From the NCBI RefSeq assembly GCF_947489365.1, contig NZ_CANLDB010000002.1:558001-622000 (forward strand): a DNA stretch of 64,000 nucleotides, given 5' to 3'. The translations under genes were made by a program, and so were the position numbers. Every line of letters begins with the position of its first letter. Positions within the stretch are counted from its first letter, which is position 1. Positions 40,187 through 48,896 of this stretch are shown one piece after another. Below the pieces are notes generated by a model, which was given only the letters and a program-made list of their open reading frames with translations, searched no databases and was not told the origin of the DNA. This DNA comes from an uncultured Nocardioides sp. GTDB lineage: Bacteria > Actinomycetota > Actinomycetes > Propionibacteriales > Nocardioidaceae.

Positions 40187-41479
40187 ATGCAAGTAGACGA
40201 GCTGCTCAAGCCGTTCCCGATCAAGGAGTTCCACCCGTTCCCGCGGGCCCTGATGGGCCCCGGCGCGCACGAGATGATCGGCCCCGAGGCCCTCAAGCTG
40301 GGCTTCAAGAAGACCCTGATCATGACCTCGGGCCTGCGCGGGACGGACATCGTCCACAAGATCGCGGAGTCGATGAAGTACCACGGCCTCGAGGTCGTCA
40401 TCTACGACAAGGTCGAGTCCAACCCCAAGGACTACAACGTCATGGACGCGGTGGGGCTCTACCAGGAGAACGCCTGCGACTCCTTCGTCTCCATCGGTGG
40501 CGGCTCGTCGCACGACGCCTGCAAGGGCGCCCGCGTCTCGGTCGCCCACGACGGGCGCAACGTGAACGAGTTCGAGGGCTTCAACATGTCCGAGAACCCG
40601 AAGAACCCGCCCCACATCGCGGTCTCCACCACGGCCGGCACCGGCTCGGAGACCTCGTGGGCCTACGTCATCACCGACACCACGACGGACCCCGACAACC
40701 CGCACAAGTACGTCGCCTTCGACGACGCCTCGGTGACCACCCTGGCGATCGACGACCCGGTGCTCTACTACGACTGCCCGGTCGACTACACCGCCCAGTG
40801 CGGGTTCGACGTCCTCGCGCACGCCTCGGAGCCGTACGTCTCCCGGCTCAACTTCGAGCCCAGCCTCGGCAACGCGATCCGCGCGATCAAGCTGACCAGC
40901 GAGAACCTCCGCGAGGCGGTCTGGAACGGCCAGGACCTCAAGGGCCGCGAGGGCATGATGTACGCGCAGTACATCGCCGCCCAGGCCTTCAACTCCGGCG
41001 GCCTCGGGATCATCCACTCGATCAGCCACGCGGTGTCGGCGTTCTACGACACCCACCACGGCCTCAACAACGCGATCGCGCTGCCCCGGGTGTGGGCATT
41101 CAACATGCCGGCCCGCTACAAGGCCTTCGCCGAGATCGCCGTGGCGATGGGCGTCGACGTCGGCGGCATGACGACGGTGCAGGCCGCGGACGCCGCGCTC
41201 GCCGCGTCGATCCGTCTGCTCCGCGACGTGGGGATCACCGAGAAGTTCACCGACGTCACGCAGGACACCTACTCGAAGAACCGCCTCGGCACCGGCCCGA
41301 CGAAGTTCTACGAGAACGAGAAGGTCATCACCGGCGACGACGCCGACGTGGACCGCATCACGAACCACGTCCTCGGCGACGCCTGCACCCCGGGCAACGC
41401 CAAGGAGTGCACGTTCGAGACGGTCCGCCCCGTGGTCGACCACTGCATGAACGGCGACCTGGACGACCTGCTCATCTGA
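40187..41479 (+). CDS. mdo: NDMA-dependent methanol dehydrogenase (iron-type alcohol dehydrogenase, mycofactocin-linked)
   Basis: 430 residues with GGAGGAG before the ATG. The sequence MQVDELLKPFPIKEFHPFPRALMGPGAHEMIGPEALKLGFKKTLIMTSG is the N-terminus of actinobacterial Mdo/Mno. NAD-binding GGGSSHDACKG is at 104-114; metal ligands lie in CGFDVLAHASEPYV and the later SISHAVSAFYDTHHGLNNA. These group III decameric enzymes hold NAD(H) tightly and need an external electron acceptor, physiologically mycofactocin. Substrates include methanol and other primary alcohols. The mftA operon, divergent and 233 bp away, supports this. Confidence 0.95.
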   Translation: MQVDELLKPFPIKEFHPFPRALMGPGAHEMIGPEALKLGFKKTLIMTSGLRGTDIVHKIAESMKYHGLEVVIYDKVESNPKDYNVMDAVGLYQENACDSFVSIGGGSSHDACKGARVSVAHDGRNVNEFEGFNMSENPKNPPHIAVSTTAGTGSETSWAYVITDTTTDPDNPHKYVAFDDASVTTLAIDDPVLYYDCPVDYTAQCGFDVLAHASEPYVSRLNFEPSLGNAIRAIKLTSENLREAVWNGQDLKGREGMMYAQYIAAQAFNSGGLGIIHSISHAVSAFYDTHHGLNNAIALPRVWAFNMPARYKAFAEIAVAMGVDVGGMTTVQAADAALAASIRLLRDVGITEKFTDVTQDTYSKNRLGTGPTKFYENEKVITGDDADVDRITNHVLGDACTPGNAKECTFETVRPVVDHCMNGDLDDLLI

Positions 41480-41496
41480 GTCGGCACCATCCCCTC

Positions 41497-41540
41497 GGTC
41501 TCGACAGGCTCGACCCCCGGTGGTCGAGCCTGTCGAGACC
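41497..41540. repeat. Inverted repeat GGTCTCGACAGGCTCGACC
   Basis: Two perfectly complementary 19-bp arms (41497-41515 and 41522-41540) flank a 6-bp centre, starting 18 bp after the dehydrogenase stop. This palindrome resembles a common actinobacterial intergenic repeat and could also attenuate read-through into the MoxR gene. Confidence 0.85.
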
Positions 41541-41578
41541 CGTCCGGCCCCACCCGATCGACATCCCCAGGAGACGCG

Positions 41579-42853
41579 TTGACCACGAGCCAGGACCAGC
41601 CGACCGACGCCCCGGCGGACCCCACGGTGGACCCCGCGGTGGACTTCGCGTCCGTGGACGACGTCCGGGAGCGCTTCTCCGAGGCCGGCTACCTCGTGGA
41701 CGAACGCCTGGCGACGACCGTCTTCCTCCAGACCCGCCTCGACAAGCCGGTGCTCCTCGAGGGGCCCGCCGGAGTCGGCAAGACCCAGCTCGCGCAGAGC
41801 CTCGCCCAGGTGACCGGTCGCCGGCTGGTCCGGCTGCAGTGCTACGAGGGCCAGGACGAGACCAAGGCCCTCTACGAGTGGGACTACGGCAAGCAGCTGC
41901 TCTACACCCAGATCCTGCGGGAGAAGATCGGCCAGATCGTCGAGGACACCTCGACCATCCCCGAGGCCGTGGACCGCATCGCCGCCCAGGACAGCGTCTT
42001 CTTCTCCGACAAGTTCCTCGCCCCCCGGCCGCTGCTCGAGGCGATCACCTCGCCGGAGCCCGTCGTCCTGCTCATCGACGAGGTCGACCGTGCCGACGAG
42101 GCGCTCGAGGCGGTCCTCCTGGAGCTGCTCGCCGAGTACCAGATCTCGATCCCGGAGATCGGGACCGTGGTCGCCGAGCACAAGCCGTACGTCGTCCTGA
42201 CCTCCAACAACACCCGCGACCTGTCGGCGGCCCTCAAGCGCCGCTGCCTGCACCTGTTCCTGGACTACCCGGACGCCCAGCGCGAGCTGGAGATCATCGC
42301 GAGCAAGGACACCGGGCTCTCGGAGACCCTCGCGACGCGGCTGGTCGAGGTCGTGCGCCAGCTGCGCGAGCTCGACCTGCGCAAGTCCCCCTCGATCTCG
42401 GAGACCATCGACTGGGCCCGGACCCTCGCCGTCCTCGGCGTCTCCGAGCTCTCCGCGGAGGTGCTGTCCTCGACGCTCAACGTGGTCGTCAAGTACGAGC
42501 GCGACCTGGCCCGCGCCCTGCGCGAGGTCCCGGCGCTGTCCGACCCGAACGCCGAGGTCCCGGACCCCTCCGGGCACGGCCACGGCCACGGGCACGGCGA
42601 GGGACACGGCCACGGGCACGACGAGGAGCCCAAGCGGCCGCCCTCCCCGCCGCGGACGCCCGTGGTGGACGACGAGGACGACCTCGGCGGCCCGTCGGGC
42701 AAGGAGAAGCGCGCCTCGAAGGACCAGCCGGGTCGCCACGACGAGGCCTACTACGGGTCGACGTCCTCACCAGGGAGGTCGCCCGGCTCGCGGTCGGTGA
42801 GCAGCAGCCAGGGCGCCCGCTCCTTCCAGGGAACGCGCAAGCGTCCCCTCTGA
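41579..42853 (+). CDS. MoxR-type AAA+ ATPase with histidine-rich segment, linked to methanol dehydrogenase
   Basis: 424 residues from TTG 41579, with AGGAG upstream. Walker A EGPAGVGKTQ is at 61-70, Walker B VVLLIDEVDRAD at 162-173, then LTSNNTRDLSAALKRRC. A His-Gly run (GHGHGHGHGEGHGHGHDEE) occupies 332-350, followed by a charged tail. MoxR ATPases paired with VWA proteins insert metals or mature dehydrogenases, as in the methanol dehydrogenase (mox) and CO dehydrogenase (cox) systems. Here it probably serves the Mdo enzyme just upstream. The His-rich run could bind Zn, Ni or Fe. Confidence 0.87.
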   Translation: MTTSQDQPTDAPADPTVDPAVDFASVDDVRERFSEAGYLVDERLATTVFLQTRLDKPVLLEGPAGVGKTQLAQSLAQVTGRRLVRLQCYEGQDETKALYEWDYGKQLLYTQILREKIGQIVEDTSTIPEAVDRIAAQDSVFFSDKFLAPRPLLEAITSPEPVVLLIDEVDRADEALEAVLLELLAEYQISIPEIGTVVAEHKPYVVLTSNNTRDLSAALKRRCLHLFLDYPDAQRELEIIASKDTGLSETLATRLVEVVRQLRELDLRKSPSISETIDWARTLAVLGVSELSAEVLSSTLNVVVKYERDLARALREVPALSDPNAEVPDPSGHGHGHGHGEGHGHGHDEEPKRPPSPPRTPVVDDEDDLGGPSGKEKRASKDQPGRHDEAYYGSTSSPGRSPGSRSVSSSQGARSFQGTRKRPL

Positions 42854-42871
42854 GCGGACGGGGCGAGAGTC

Positions 42872-44413
42872 GTGGAGGGCGCGCTGCACCGGTTCATCCG
42901 CTGGCTGCGGGTGCACGGGGTGCGGGTCAGCACCGCCGAGGCCATCGACGCGATGCACGCGGTCTCCGCGCCCGGCGTCCTGGACGACCGCGCCGTGCTG
43001 AAGTCCGCGCTGGCGGTCACGCTGGTGAAGGACCGCCGCGACCTGGCGACCTTCGACAAGGTCTTCGACCGGTTCTTCGGGCTGGTGCGCATCGCGGAGG
43101 ACGAGGTCGGCCACGGCCACGGGCACGGCCACGACGACCTGGACGACGACGGCGAGCTGGAGAAGTTCTCCCTGTCCGAGGACCCTGGCGGCACCCCGGA
43201 GGAGGGGCACAACCACGACAGGCCGAAGGACATCAAGGAGTTCTTCAACCCCGAGGACATGGCGCAGCAGTTCAACCTGCACCAGGAGGCGAACCGCCTC
43301 GACATGGCGTCGATGACCGACGAGATCGTCTTCTCGGACGACACGAAGGACTCGATGGGCGAGGCCGCGCGGGTGCAGATGTCGACCCAGCGGATGCACA
43401 ACCCGGGCAACCCCGGCGAGCTGGCCGGCACGCCGGGGCTCGAGCTCGAGACCGAGCTGACGGTCGCCGAGGAGATGACGCTGCTCGCCTGGCTGGACCA
43501 GGCCGAGGACGACCAGGACGACGAGGACGACCCGGAGCACACGGCCTCCCTCGCCGGGCTCCGCGAGGCGCTGGCGCCGTTCCTCGCGTCCCTGCCGGAG
43601 AAGCTCAAGGACCACCTCGAGAAGCTCATGGCGGCCGACCTCGAGATCGAGGAGCGGGAGATCGAGGCCGCCCAGGCGGAGACCATCGACGAGTCGGAGC
43701 GCGCCGCGCTGGAGGAGTCGCTGCGCCGGCTGCTGCGCTCGCTGCACGGCGCTCCCCGGCCACGCCGCAAGGCCTCGGCCCGCGGCACCGTCGACGGGCG
43801 GCGGACCATGCGCAGCAACATGCGGTACGACGGCGTCCCGTTCCGCCCGGTCACCGTCTCGAAGGTCGAGGACCGGCCGCGGCTGCTGGTGCTGTGCGAC
43901 GTCTCGCTGTCGGTGCGCTCGACGGCGCGCTTCACCATGCACATGGTGCACGGGCTGCAGTCCGTCGCCGCGTCGGTGCGCACCTTCGCGTTCGTCGCGG
44001 ACGTCGTCGAGACCACGGACCTGTTCGCCGAGCACCGCACCGAGGAGGCGCTGTCGCTGGTGCTGTCCGGCCTCCCGGCGGGCGGGATCCTCGACGTCGA
44101 CGCGGACTCCGACTACGGCAACGTCTTCGAGGACTTCCTCGAGCAGTTCGGCAGCGCCGTCACCCGTCGTACGACGCTGGTGGTGCTCGGTGACGGCCGC
44201 AGCAACGGCAAGGACCCCGGCCTGCCGGCGTTCGAGGAGCTCACCCGCCGCGCGCGGGAGACCGTCTGGCTGACCCCGGAGCCGCGCTACTCGTGGGGCC
44301 TCGGGCGCTGCGACCTGCCGGCGTACGCCGAGCTCTGCTCGCGCATCCAGGTCGTCCGCAACCTCTCCGGGCTGGAGCGCGCGACCGAGCGACCCGTCGG
44401 CGGCCCCCGGTGA
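42872..44413 (+). CDS. VWA-domain (CoxE-like) partner of the MoxR ATPase, with histidine-rich segment
   Basis: 513 residues from GTG 42872. A helical N-terminal domain (RWLRVHGVRVSTAEAIDAMHAV) leads into a GHGHGHGHDD run at 80-89 and a long acidic middle. The C-terminal VWA domain has a MIDAS motif CDVSLSVRS near residue 345 and VVLGDGRSNGKDPG. CoxE-type proteins cooperate with MoxR/CoxD ATPases in metallocofactor insertion. The sequence starts 18 bp after the MoxR gene and its stop overlaps the methyltransferase start (GTGA), so the operon is mdo-moxR-VWA-methyltransferase. Confidence 0.87.
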   Translation: MEGALHRFIRWLRVHGVRVSTAEAIDAMHAVSAPGVLDDRAVLKSALAVTLVKDRRDLATFDKVFDRFFGLVRIAEDEVGHGHGHGHDDLDDDGELEKFSLSEDPGGTPEEGHNHDRPKDIKEFFNPEDMAQQFNLHQEANRLDMASMTDEIVFSDDTKDSMGEAARVQMSTQRMHNPGNPGELAGTPGLELETELTVAEEMTLLAWLDQAEDDQDDEDDPEHTASLAGLREALAPFLASLPEKLKDHLEKLMAADLEIEEREIEAAQAETIDESERAALEESLRRLLRSLHGAPRPRRKASARGTVDGRRTMRSNMRYDGVPFRPVTVSKVEDRPRLLVLCDVSLSVRSTARFTMHMVHGLQSVAASVRTFAFVADVVETTDLFAEHRTEEALSLVLSGLPAGGILDVDADSDYGNVFEDFLEQFGSAVTRRTTLVVLGDGRSNGKDPGLPAFEELTRRARETVWLTPEPRYSWGLGRCDLPAYAELCSRIQVVRNLSGLERATERPVGGPR

Positions 44414-45327
44414 CCGCGGAGACGGCCCAGGCCGCCCCGGCCCTCGACCCGTTCGCCGCGCTGGTCGGCGGCACCTACCGCGACGGCGCGGTCGAGGTGC
44501 GGTGCGCCGGCCCCCGCCCGACGCCCGAGCCCGGCGCCGTGCGCACCCCGCACTTCGACGTGCTGCTGGGCCCCGGACCCGTGAGGGTGACGCACTCGAT
44601 CGGCCCCGACGAGGTCGACGACGACCTCGCCGGCCTGCTCGCCGACGAGCTGTTCCGACCCGGGTGGCTCCGTGGCTCGGAGATGTTCGAGCGGCTGTTC
44701 ACCGGCGTCGTCCGGAGCGTCGACGACGACGCCGTCACCGCGTGGACGGCGTTCTACCGCAACACCCTCGCGCGGGCGGCCGACCCCGGACCCCCGCCGG
44801 CAGGGACGGACCCCGGCGCCCACGGCACCATCGCCGGCTACGCCCCGGTCTGGGACCACGCCCTGCCGTACGCCGAGGGGTCGGCCTCGGTCCTGGAGCT
44901 GGGGTCGTGCTTCGGGTTCTTCGCGCTGCGGCTCGCCCAGGAGGGCCACCGGGTCACCGCCAGCGACGTCTCCCCCGGCACCGTCGACCTGCTCGCCCGC
45001 ATCGCCCCCGCGCTGGGCCTGCCCGTCGGGGCGGTGGTGGCCGACGCCGCCCACGTGCCGGCGCCGGACTCGTCGTACGACACCGTGATCGCGCTGCACC
45101 TCCTGGAGCACCTCGACCCCGACCACGGCGACCGCGTCGTCGCCGAGGCCCTGCGGGTCGCCCGTCGCCGCGTGGTCGTCGCCGTCCCGCTCGAGGACGT
45201 CGCCGACGACACCTGGGGCCACGTCCGCACCGTCTCGCTGGCCGACCTCGAGGCCTGGGGCGCGGCGAGCGGCCGCCCCCACGACGTCCACGAGCACCAC
45301 GGCGGGTGGCTCGTCGTCGACCTGTGA
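44410..45327 (+). CDS. mftM: SAM-dependent methyltransferase, probable mycofactocin oligosaccharide methyltransferase MftM
   Basis: 305 residues from GTG 44410. The class I SAM-binding motif is VLELGSCFGFFALRLAQEGHRVTASDVSPG, later ALHLLEHLDPDHGDRVVAEALRVARRR. The N-terminal ~150 residues (FAALVGGTYRDGAVEVRCAGPRPTPEPG) are distinctive and match my recollection of MftM, which methylates a glucose of the mycofactocin sugar chain and is encoded near the alcohol dehydrogenase in mycobacteria. Linkage to mdo here agrees. If not MftM, it is a general methyltransferase. Confidence 0.72.
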   Translation: MTAETAQAAPALDPFAALVGGTYRDGAVEVRCAGPRPTPEPGAVRTPHFDVLLGPGPVRVTHSIGPDEVDDDLAGLLADELFRPGWLRGSEMFERLFTGVVRSVDDDAVTAWTAFYRNTLARAADPGPPPAGTDPGAHGTIAGYAPVWDHALPYAEGSASVLELGSCFGFFALRLAQEGHRVTASDVSPGTVDLLARIAPALGLPVGAVVADAAHVPAPDSSYDTVIALHLLEHLDPDHGDRVVAEALRVARRRVVVAVPLEDVADDTWGHVRTVSLADLEAWGAASGRPHDVHEHHGGWLVVDL

Positions 45328-45344
45328 ACCGTCAGTCTCGACGC

Positions 45345-45471
45345 GGTCGCTCGCCAGAGATCGCTCCCTGCTCGACCACCTCCGTTCCGGAGGTTGAGGT
45401 GCGACGAGCCCTGGCGAGGAGCCACGAGACCCCGCGAGTGACCTCGCACATCCCACCGGATCTCGTGGCTC
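45345..45471. repeat. Palindromic repeat region between convergent mftM and response regulator genes
   Basis: The 187-bp gap holds an inverted repeat GAGCCACGAGA (45419-45429) / TCTCGTGGCTC (45461-45471) and a small hairpin ACCTCCG-TTC-CGGAGGT (45378-45394). The remainder is GC-rich with no ORF. It probably ends both convergent transcripts. Confidence 0.6.
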
Positions 45472-45514
45472 GGCCGTGGCCGGCCTCGCGCCTCGATCAC
45501 CGGGAGGCGGCCGG

Positions 45515-46210
45515 TTAGATCACGCCGAGCTTGGTCGCCTCGTACACCGCCTCGGCGCGGCGGGAGACGCCGAGCTTGCGCAGGATGTTGCCGACGTGGA
45601 ACTTGGCGGTGGTCTCCGAGATGTAGAGGCGCTCCCCGATGGCGCGGTTCGACAGGCCGCGCGCCAGCAGCGCGAGGACCTCCCGCTCGCGGTCGGTGAG
45701 GTGCTGGTGCTGCTCCGGCTCCGGGGCGTTGAGGCCGCGGACCATCGCGGCGGCACTGCGGGCGTCGAAGGCGGACCCGCCGCGGGAGACGTCGCGGATG
45801 GCGCGGACCAGGCCCGAGGTGTCCACGTCCTTGACGACGTACCCCTTCGCGCCGGCGCGGACGGCGGACAGCACGAGCTTCTCGTCGAGGAAGGTGGTCA
45901 GCACGAGGACGGCCAGGTCCGGGTGCTCGGCGACGAGCTGCGCGCAGAGCGTCAGCCCCTCGGAGTCCGACGTGGTGGACAGCTTGAGGTCGAGCAGGAC
46001 GACGTCCGGCTCGACCCGCGCGACCACGGTGGCGGCCTCCGCGGCGGTGGACGCCTCGGCGAGGACCCGCAGGTCCCGCTCGCGCTCCAGGATCGAGCGC
46101 AGGCCCTGGCGGACGATGGCGTGGTCGTCGACGAGCATGATGCCGATCTCGCCGGTCGCCGCCTTCTCCGCCTCGGCGTACGGCGCCGTGCTCGGGGTCA
46201 GCGTGGCCAT
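45515..46210 (-). CDS. LuxR/NarL-type response regulator (MnoR-like)
   Basis: 231 residues. A ~20-residue N-terminal extension precedes the receiver GIMLVDDHAIVRQGLRSIL, with the phosphoacceptor in DVVLLDLKLS and lysine in GYVVKDVD. The HTH is LTDREREVLALLARGLSNRAIGERLYISETTAKFHVGNILRKLGVSRR. It follows the sensor kinase by 4 bp. In Mycobacterium smegmatis the MnoS/MnoR pair activates the Mno alcohol dehydrogenase and a propanediol dehydrogenase; the same genes neighbour this pair. The target is inferred. Confidence 0.82.
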   Translation of the reverse strand: MATLTPSTAPYAEAEKAATGEIGIMLVDDHAIVRQGLRSILERERDLRVLAEASTAAEAATVVARVEPDVVLLDLKLSTTSDSEGLTLCAQLVAEHPDLAVLVLTTFLDEKLVLSAVRAGAKGYVVKDVDTSGLVRAIRDVSRGGSAFDARSAAAMVRGLNAPEPEQHQHLTDREREVLALLARGLSNRAIGERLYISETTAKFHVGNILRKLGVSRRAEAVYEATKLGVI

Positions 46211-46214
46211 GTGT

Positions 46215-47639
46215 TCACGTCCCTCCTCGTGACGGCACGGACGGGGTCCGGCCGTCGGTCACCAGGCCGCTGATGAGGCCCGGTCGTCCTGCGTCGCGCA
46301 GCGGCAGCGGCACCCGCATCTCGACCCGGACGCCGCCGAGGCGGGCCCGGCGGAACGCCAGGGTGCCACCGAGGCCGGCGAGGCGGGCCTCCATGTTGGC
46401 GAGCCCGCGGTGCCGGCCGTCGACGTCGTGGCCCCGCTGCTCGCGCAGCAGCCGGCTCAGCGTCGTCGGGTCGCCGTCGCCGTCGTCCGCGACGGAGACG
46501 AGCAGCCCGGTCGGGCGGTAGCGCACCCGGACCACCGAGCGTGTGGCGCCGGCGTGGTGGGCGACGTTGAACAGCGCCTCCCCCACCGCCCGGGCCAGCT
46601 CGTGGGTCGCGTCCACGCCGAGGTCGTCGCGCTCGTCGGTGCCCTCGACCCGCACCCGGACGTCGAGCTGCGGGCGGTGGTGCGCCGCCACCTCGTGCAG
46701 CAGCCCGGGCAGGGTGGAGACCCGGTCGCTGTGCGGCTGGTGCAGCGCGTAGATCGCCCGGCGGAGCTGGTCGACGGCCTCCGCGGTCAGGCCCTTCGCC
46801 CGCTCCAGCTGGGCGCTGATCTCGTGGGCGCCGGCCTGCTCGGCCTCGCCCCGGGCCACCTCGACGACCATGCCCGCCGAGAGCACGAACTGGGTGACCG
46901 AGTCGTGGAGCTCGCGGGCGATGCGGTGGCGCTCGGCGTCGACGAGCTCGCGCTGGTCGGCCAGCAGGAGCCGGTCCTCGGCGTGGCGCAGCTCGGCGGT
47001 GCGCTGGGCAAGGTCGCGGGCCTGGGCCTGCGCCTCGTCGTACAGCCGCTGCGCGCGGCGGTGGATGGCGAGGCCGGCGTGGTACTGCTCGGAGGTGTGC
47101 AGCGACACCGCCGCCTGGTTGGCGAGGATCCGCAGCACCGACAGGTCGCCGGGCTCGGGGTCCTGCGGCAGGCCGTGGCGAGCGACGAGGCTGCCGATCC
47201 GGCGGCCCTCCAGCGTCATCGGGACGCGCACCCACCGGGCGTCGTCCGGGCCCGCGCCGTCGAGCCCCGCGCGGACCGCGGCGACCTCGGCGCGGACGGC
47301 ATCCGGCAGCGCGGAGTCGTCGTCGGCGAACGGTCCGCAGTCGCCGGGGCCGCCGTCGTACCCGGCCAGGGCGAGGAACCGCGGGCGCGCCCCGGGCAGG
47401 TGGCCGTCGGCGACGGCGAGCATGGTCCAGTCGGCCTGCAGGTGCTCGGCGGCGGCGCGGACGACCTCCTCGAGCAGCCCGCGGGGCCCCTGGTTGGTGC
47501 GGACCAGCGCCCGGGAGATCGAGTCCATCGCGTGGACCGCGCGCTGGGTGCGCTCGTCGGAGCGGACGTAGGCGCGGTAGTACGACTTCTTGCCCGACCG
47601 CACCCCGGTCAGGACGCTGAGGTCCGGTGTCGTCGCCAC
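46215..47639 (-). CDS. GAF-domain sensor histidine kinase (MnoS-like)
   Basis: 474 residues from GTG 47639, with AGGA upstream and no membrane span, so it is cytoplasmic. A GAF-type domain (LLEEVVRAAAEHLQADWTMLAVADG ... ILANQAAVSLHTSEQ) covers ~60-210, then a coiled coil, the HisKA_3 box ERHRIARELHDSVTQFVLSAGMVVEVA, and an ATPase domain (LFNVAHHAGATRSVVRVR, RGHDVDGRHRGLANMEARL). The arrangement matches MnoS. Signal likely an alcohol, aldehyde or redox state of the cofactor, but this is inference. It lies between the regulator and the second alcohol dehydrogenase. Confidence 0.83.
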   Translation of the reverse strand: MATTPDLSVLTGVRSGKKSYYRAYVRSDERTQRAVHAMDSISRALVRTNQGPRGLLEEVVRAAAEHLQADWTMLAVADGHLPGARPRFLALAGYDGGPGDCGPFADDDSALPDAVRAEVAAVRAGLDGAGPDDARWVRVPMTLEGRRIGSLVARHGLPQDPEPGDLSVLRILANQAAVSLHTSEQYHAGLAIHRRAQRLYDEAQAQARDLAQRTAELRHAEDRLLLADQRELVDAERHRIARELHDSVTQFVLSAGMVVEVARGEAEQAGAHEISAQLERAKGLTAEAVDQLRRAIYALHQPHSDRVSTLPGLLHEVAAHHRPQLDVRVRVEGTDERDDLGVDATHELARAVGEALFNVAHHAGATRSVVRVRYRPTGLLVSVADDGDGDPTTLSRLLREQRGHDVDGRHRGLANMEARLAGLGGTLAFRRARLGGVRVEMRVPLPLRDAGRPGLISGLVTDGRTPSVPSRGGT

Positions 47640-47647
47640 CGCCGGTC

Positions 47648-48865
47648 CTAGAGGGCGTCGCGGAAGAGACCGAGGACGTCGTCCTCGCCCGCCTCGCGGG
47701 GGTTGGTCGACAGGCAGGCGTCGTCGAGGGTGGTGCGCGCCAGCACCGGCAGGTCCTCGGCAGTCACGCCGAGCTCGCCGAGGCCGGTCGGGACGCCCAC
47801 GTCGTCGGCGAGCCGGCGGACGTGCCCGGCGAGCAGCTCGGCGGCCTCCTGGCCGTCGACGCCGTCCACGTCGATCCCCGCGGCGCCGGCGAGGTCGACG
47901 AAGCGCTCGGGGGTGGCGCGGGCGTTGTACCGGATCACGTGGGGCAGCAGGACGCCGTTGACGACGCCGTGCGGGGCGTCCAGCAGCCCGCCGACCTGGT
48001 GGCTCATCGCGTGGGTGGCCCCGAGGATGGCGTTGGTGAACGCCAGGCCCGCCTGCAGGCTGGCCTGCGCCATCTTGCCGCGCGGCTCCAGGTCGCGCGG
48101 GCTGGTCATGGTGCTGCGCAGGTGGCGGCACACGAGGCCCACGGCGCCCAGCGCGTAGCCGTCGGCCAGCGGGTTGTGGGCCAGCGACACGAAGGACTCG
48201 ATGCCGTGGGTGAGGGCGTCGAGCCCGGTGGCGGCGTTCAGGTCCTCCGGCATCGTGACCAGCAGCCGCGGGTCGGTGACCGAGATGTCGGGCACCAGCG
48301 CGCGGCCCATGATCGTGATCTTCACCGAGCGGTCGGTGTCGGTGACGATGCAGAACTGGCTGACGTCGGCCCCCGTCCCCGAGGTGCTGGGGATCATCAG
48401 CAGCGGCGGGATCGGGAAGGAGACCCGGTCGACGCCGGCGAAGTCGAGGATGTCGCCGGCCCCGCCGGTGAGGATCGCGACGCCCTTGGCGGCGTCGATG
48501 ACGGACCCGCCGCCGAGGCCGATGATGACGTCGCAGCCGGCCGCCACGTAGGCGTCGTACGCCGCGCGGACCTCGTGGTCCTTCGGGTTCGGCGTCACCG
48601 CCGACCACACGGTCGGGCGCATCCGCGCCTCCCGCAGGTGCCCGACCAGCTCGTCGGGCCAGCCCGCCTCGAGGACCCCGGGGTCGGTGACGACGAAGGG
48701 ACGCCGCGCGCCGAGCCGGGCCGCCGCGAACCCGGCCTCCCCGAGCGACCCGTGGCCGAAGACGATCTCGGGGGCGTGGAACTTCACCAGGCCACCGGGC
48801 TCGGGACGCCGAGGCTCGTCGACGCCCTCGCGCACGCAGTGGGGGGCCTGGGTCAGCACGGTCAC
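47648..48865 (-). CDS. Iron-containing alcohol dehydrogenase (propanediol dehydrogenase type)
   Basis: 405 residues from GTG 48865, with AGGAGG upstream. Group III features: GGLVKFHAPEIVFGHGSLGEAG at the N-terminus, NAD-binding LGGGSVIDAAKG, SGTGADVSQF, metal ligands in DALTHGIESF, THAMSHQVGG and DAPHGVVNG. It differs from the Mdo gene at 40 kb and may oxidise diols or other alcohols, as the 1,3-propanediol dehydrogenase near mnoSR in mycobacteria does. It heads the ADH-kinase-regulator operon on the minus strand, 8 bp before the kinase. Confidence 0.87.
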   Translation of the reverse strand: MTVLTQAPHCVREGVDEPRRPEPGGLVKFHAPEIVFGHGSLGEAGFAAARLGARRPFVVTDPGVLEAGWPDELVGHLREARMRPTVWSAVTPNPKDHEVRAAYDAYVAAGCDVIIGLGGGSVIDAAKGVAILTGGAGDILDFAGVDRVSFPIPPLLMIPSTSGTGADVSQFCIVTDTDRSVKITIMGRALVPDISVTDPRLLVTMPEDLNAATGLDALTHGIESFVSLAHNPLADGYALGAVGLVCRHLRSTMTSPRDLEPRGKMAQASLQAGLAFTNAILGATHAMSHQVGGLLDAPHGVVNGVLLPHVIRYNARATPERFVDLAGAAGIDVDGVDGQEAAELLAGHVRRLADDVGVPTGLGELGVTAEDLPVLARTTLDDACLSTNPREAGEDDVLGLFRDAL

Positions 48866-48896
48866 GCGGTCCTCCTCACCCGGCCCGGCCGGGGTC

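Noticed and set aside
40657..44193. Long plus-strand ORF of over 1100 codons overlapping mdo, moxR and the VWA gene
   Set aside because: It is out of frame with three recognisable proteins and is low-complexity Arg/Gly/Pro sequence typical of GC-rich shadow frames.
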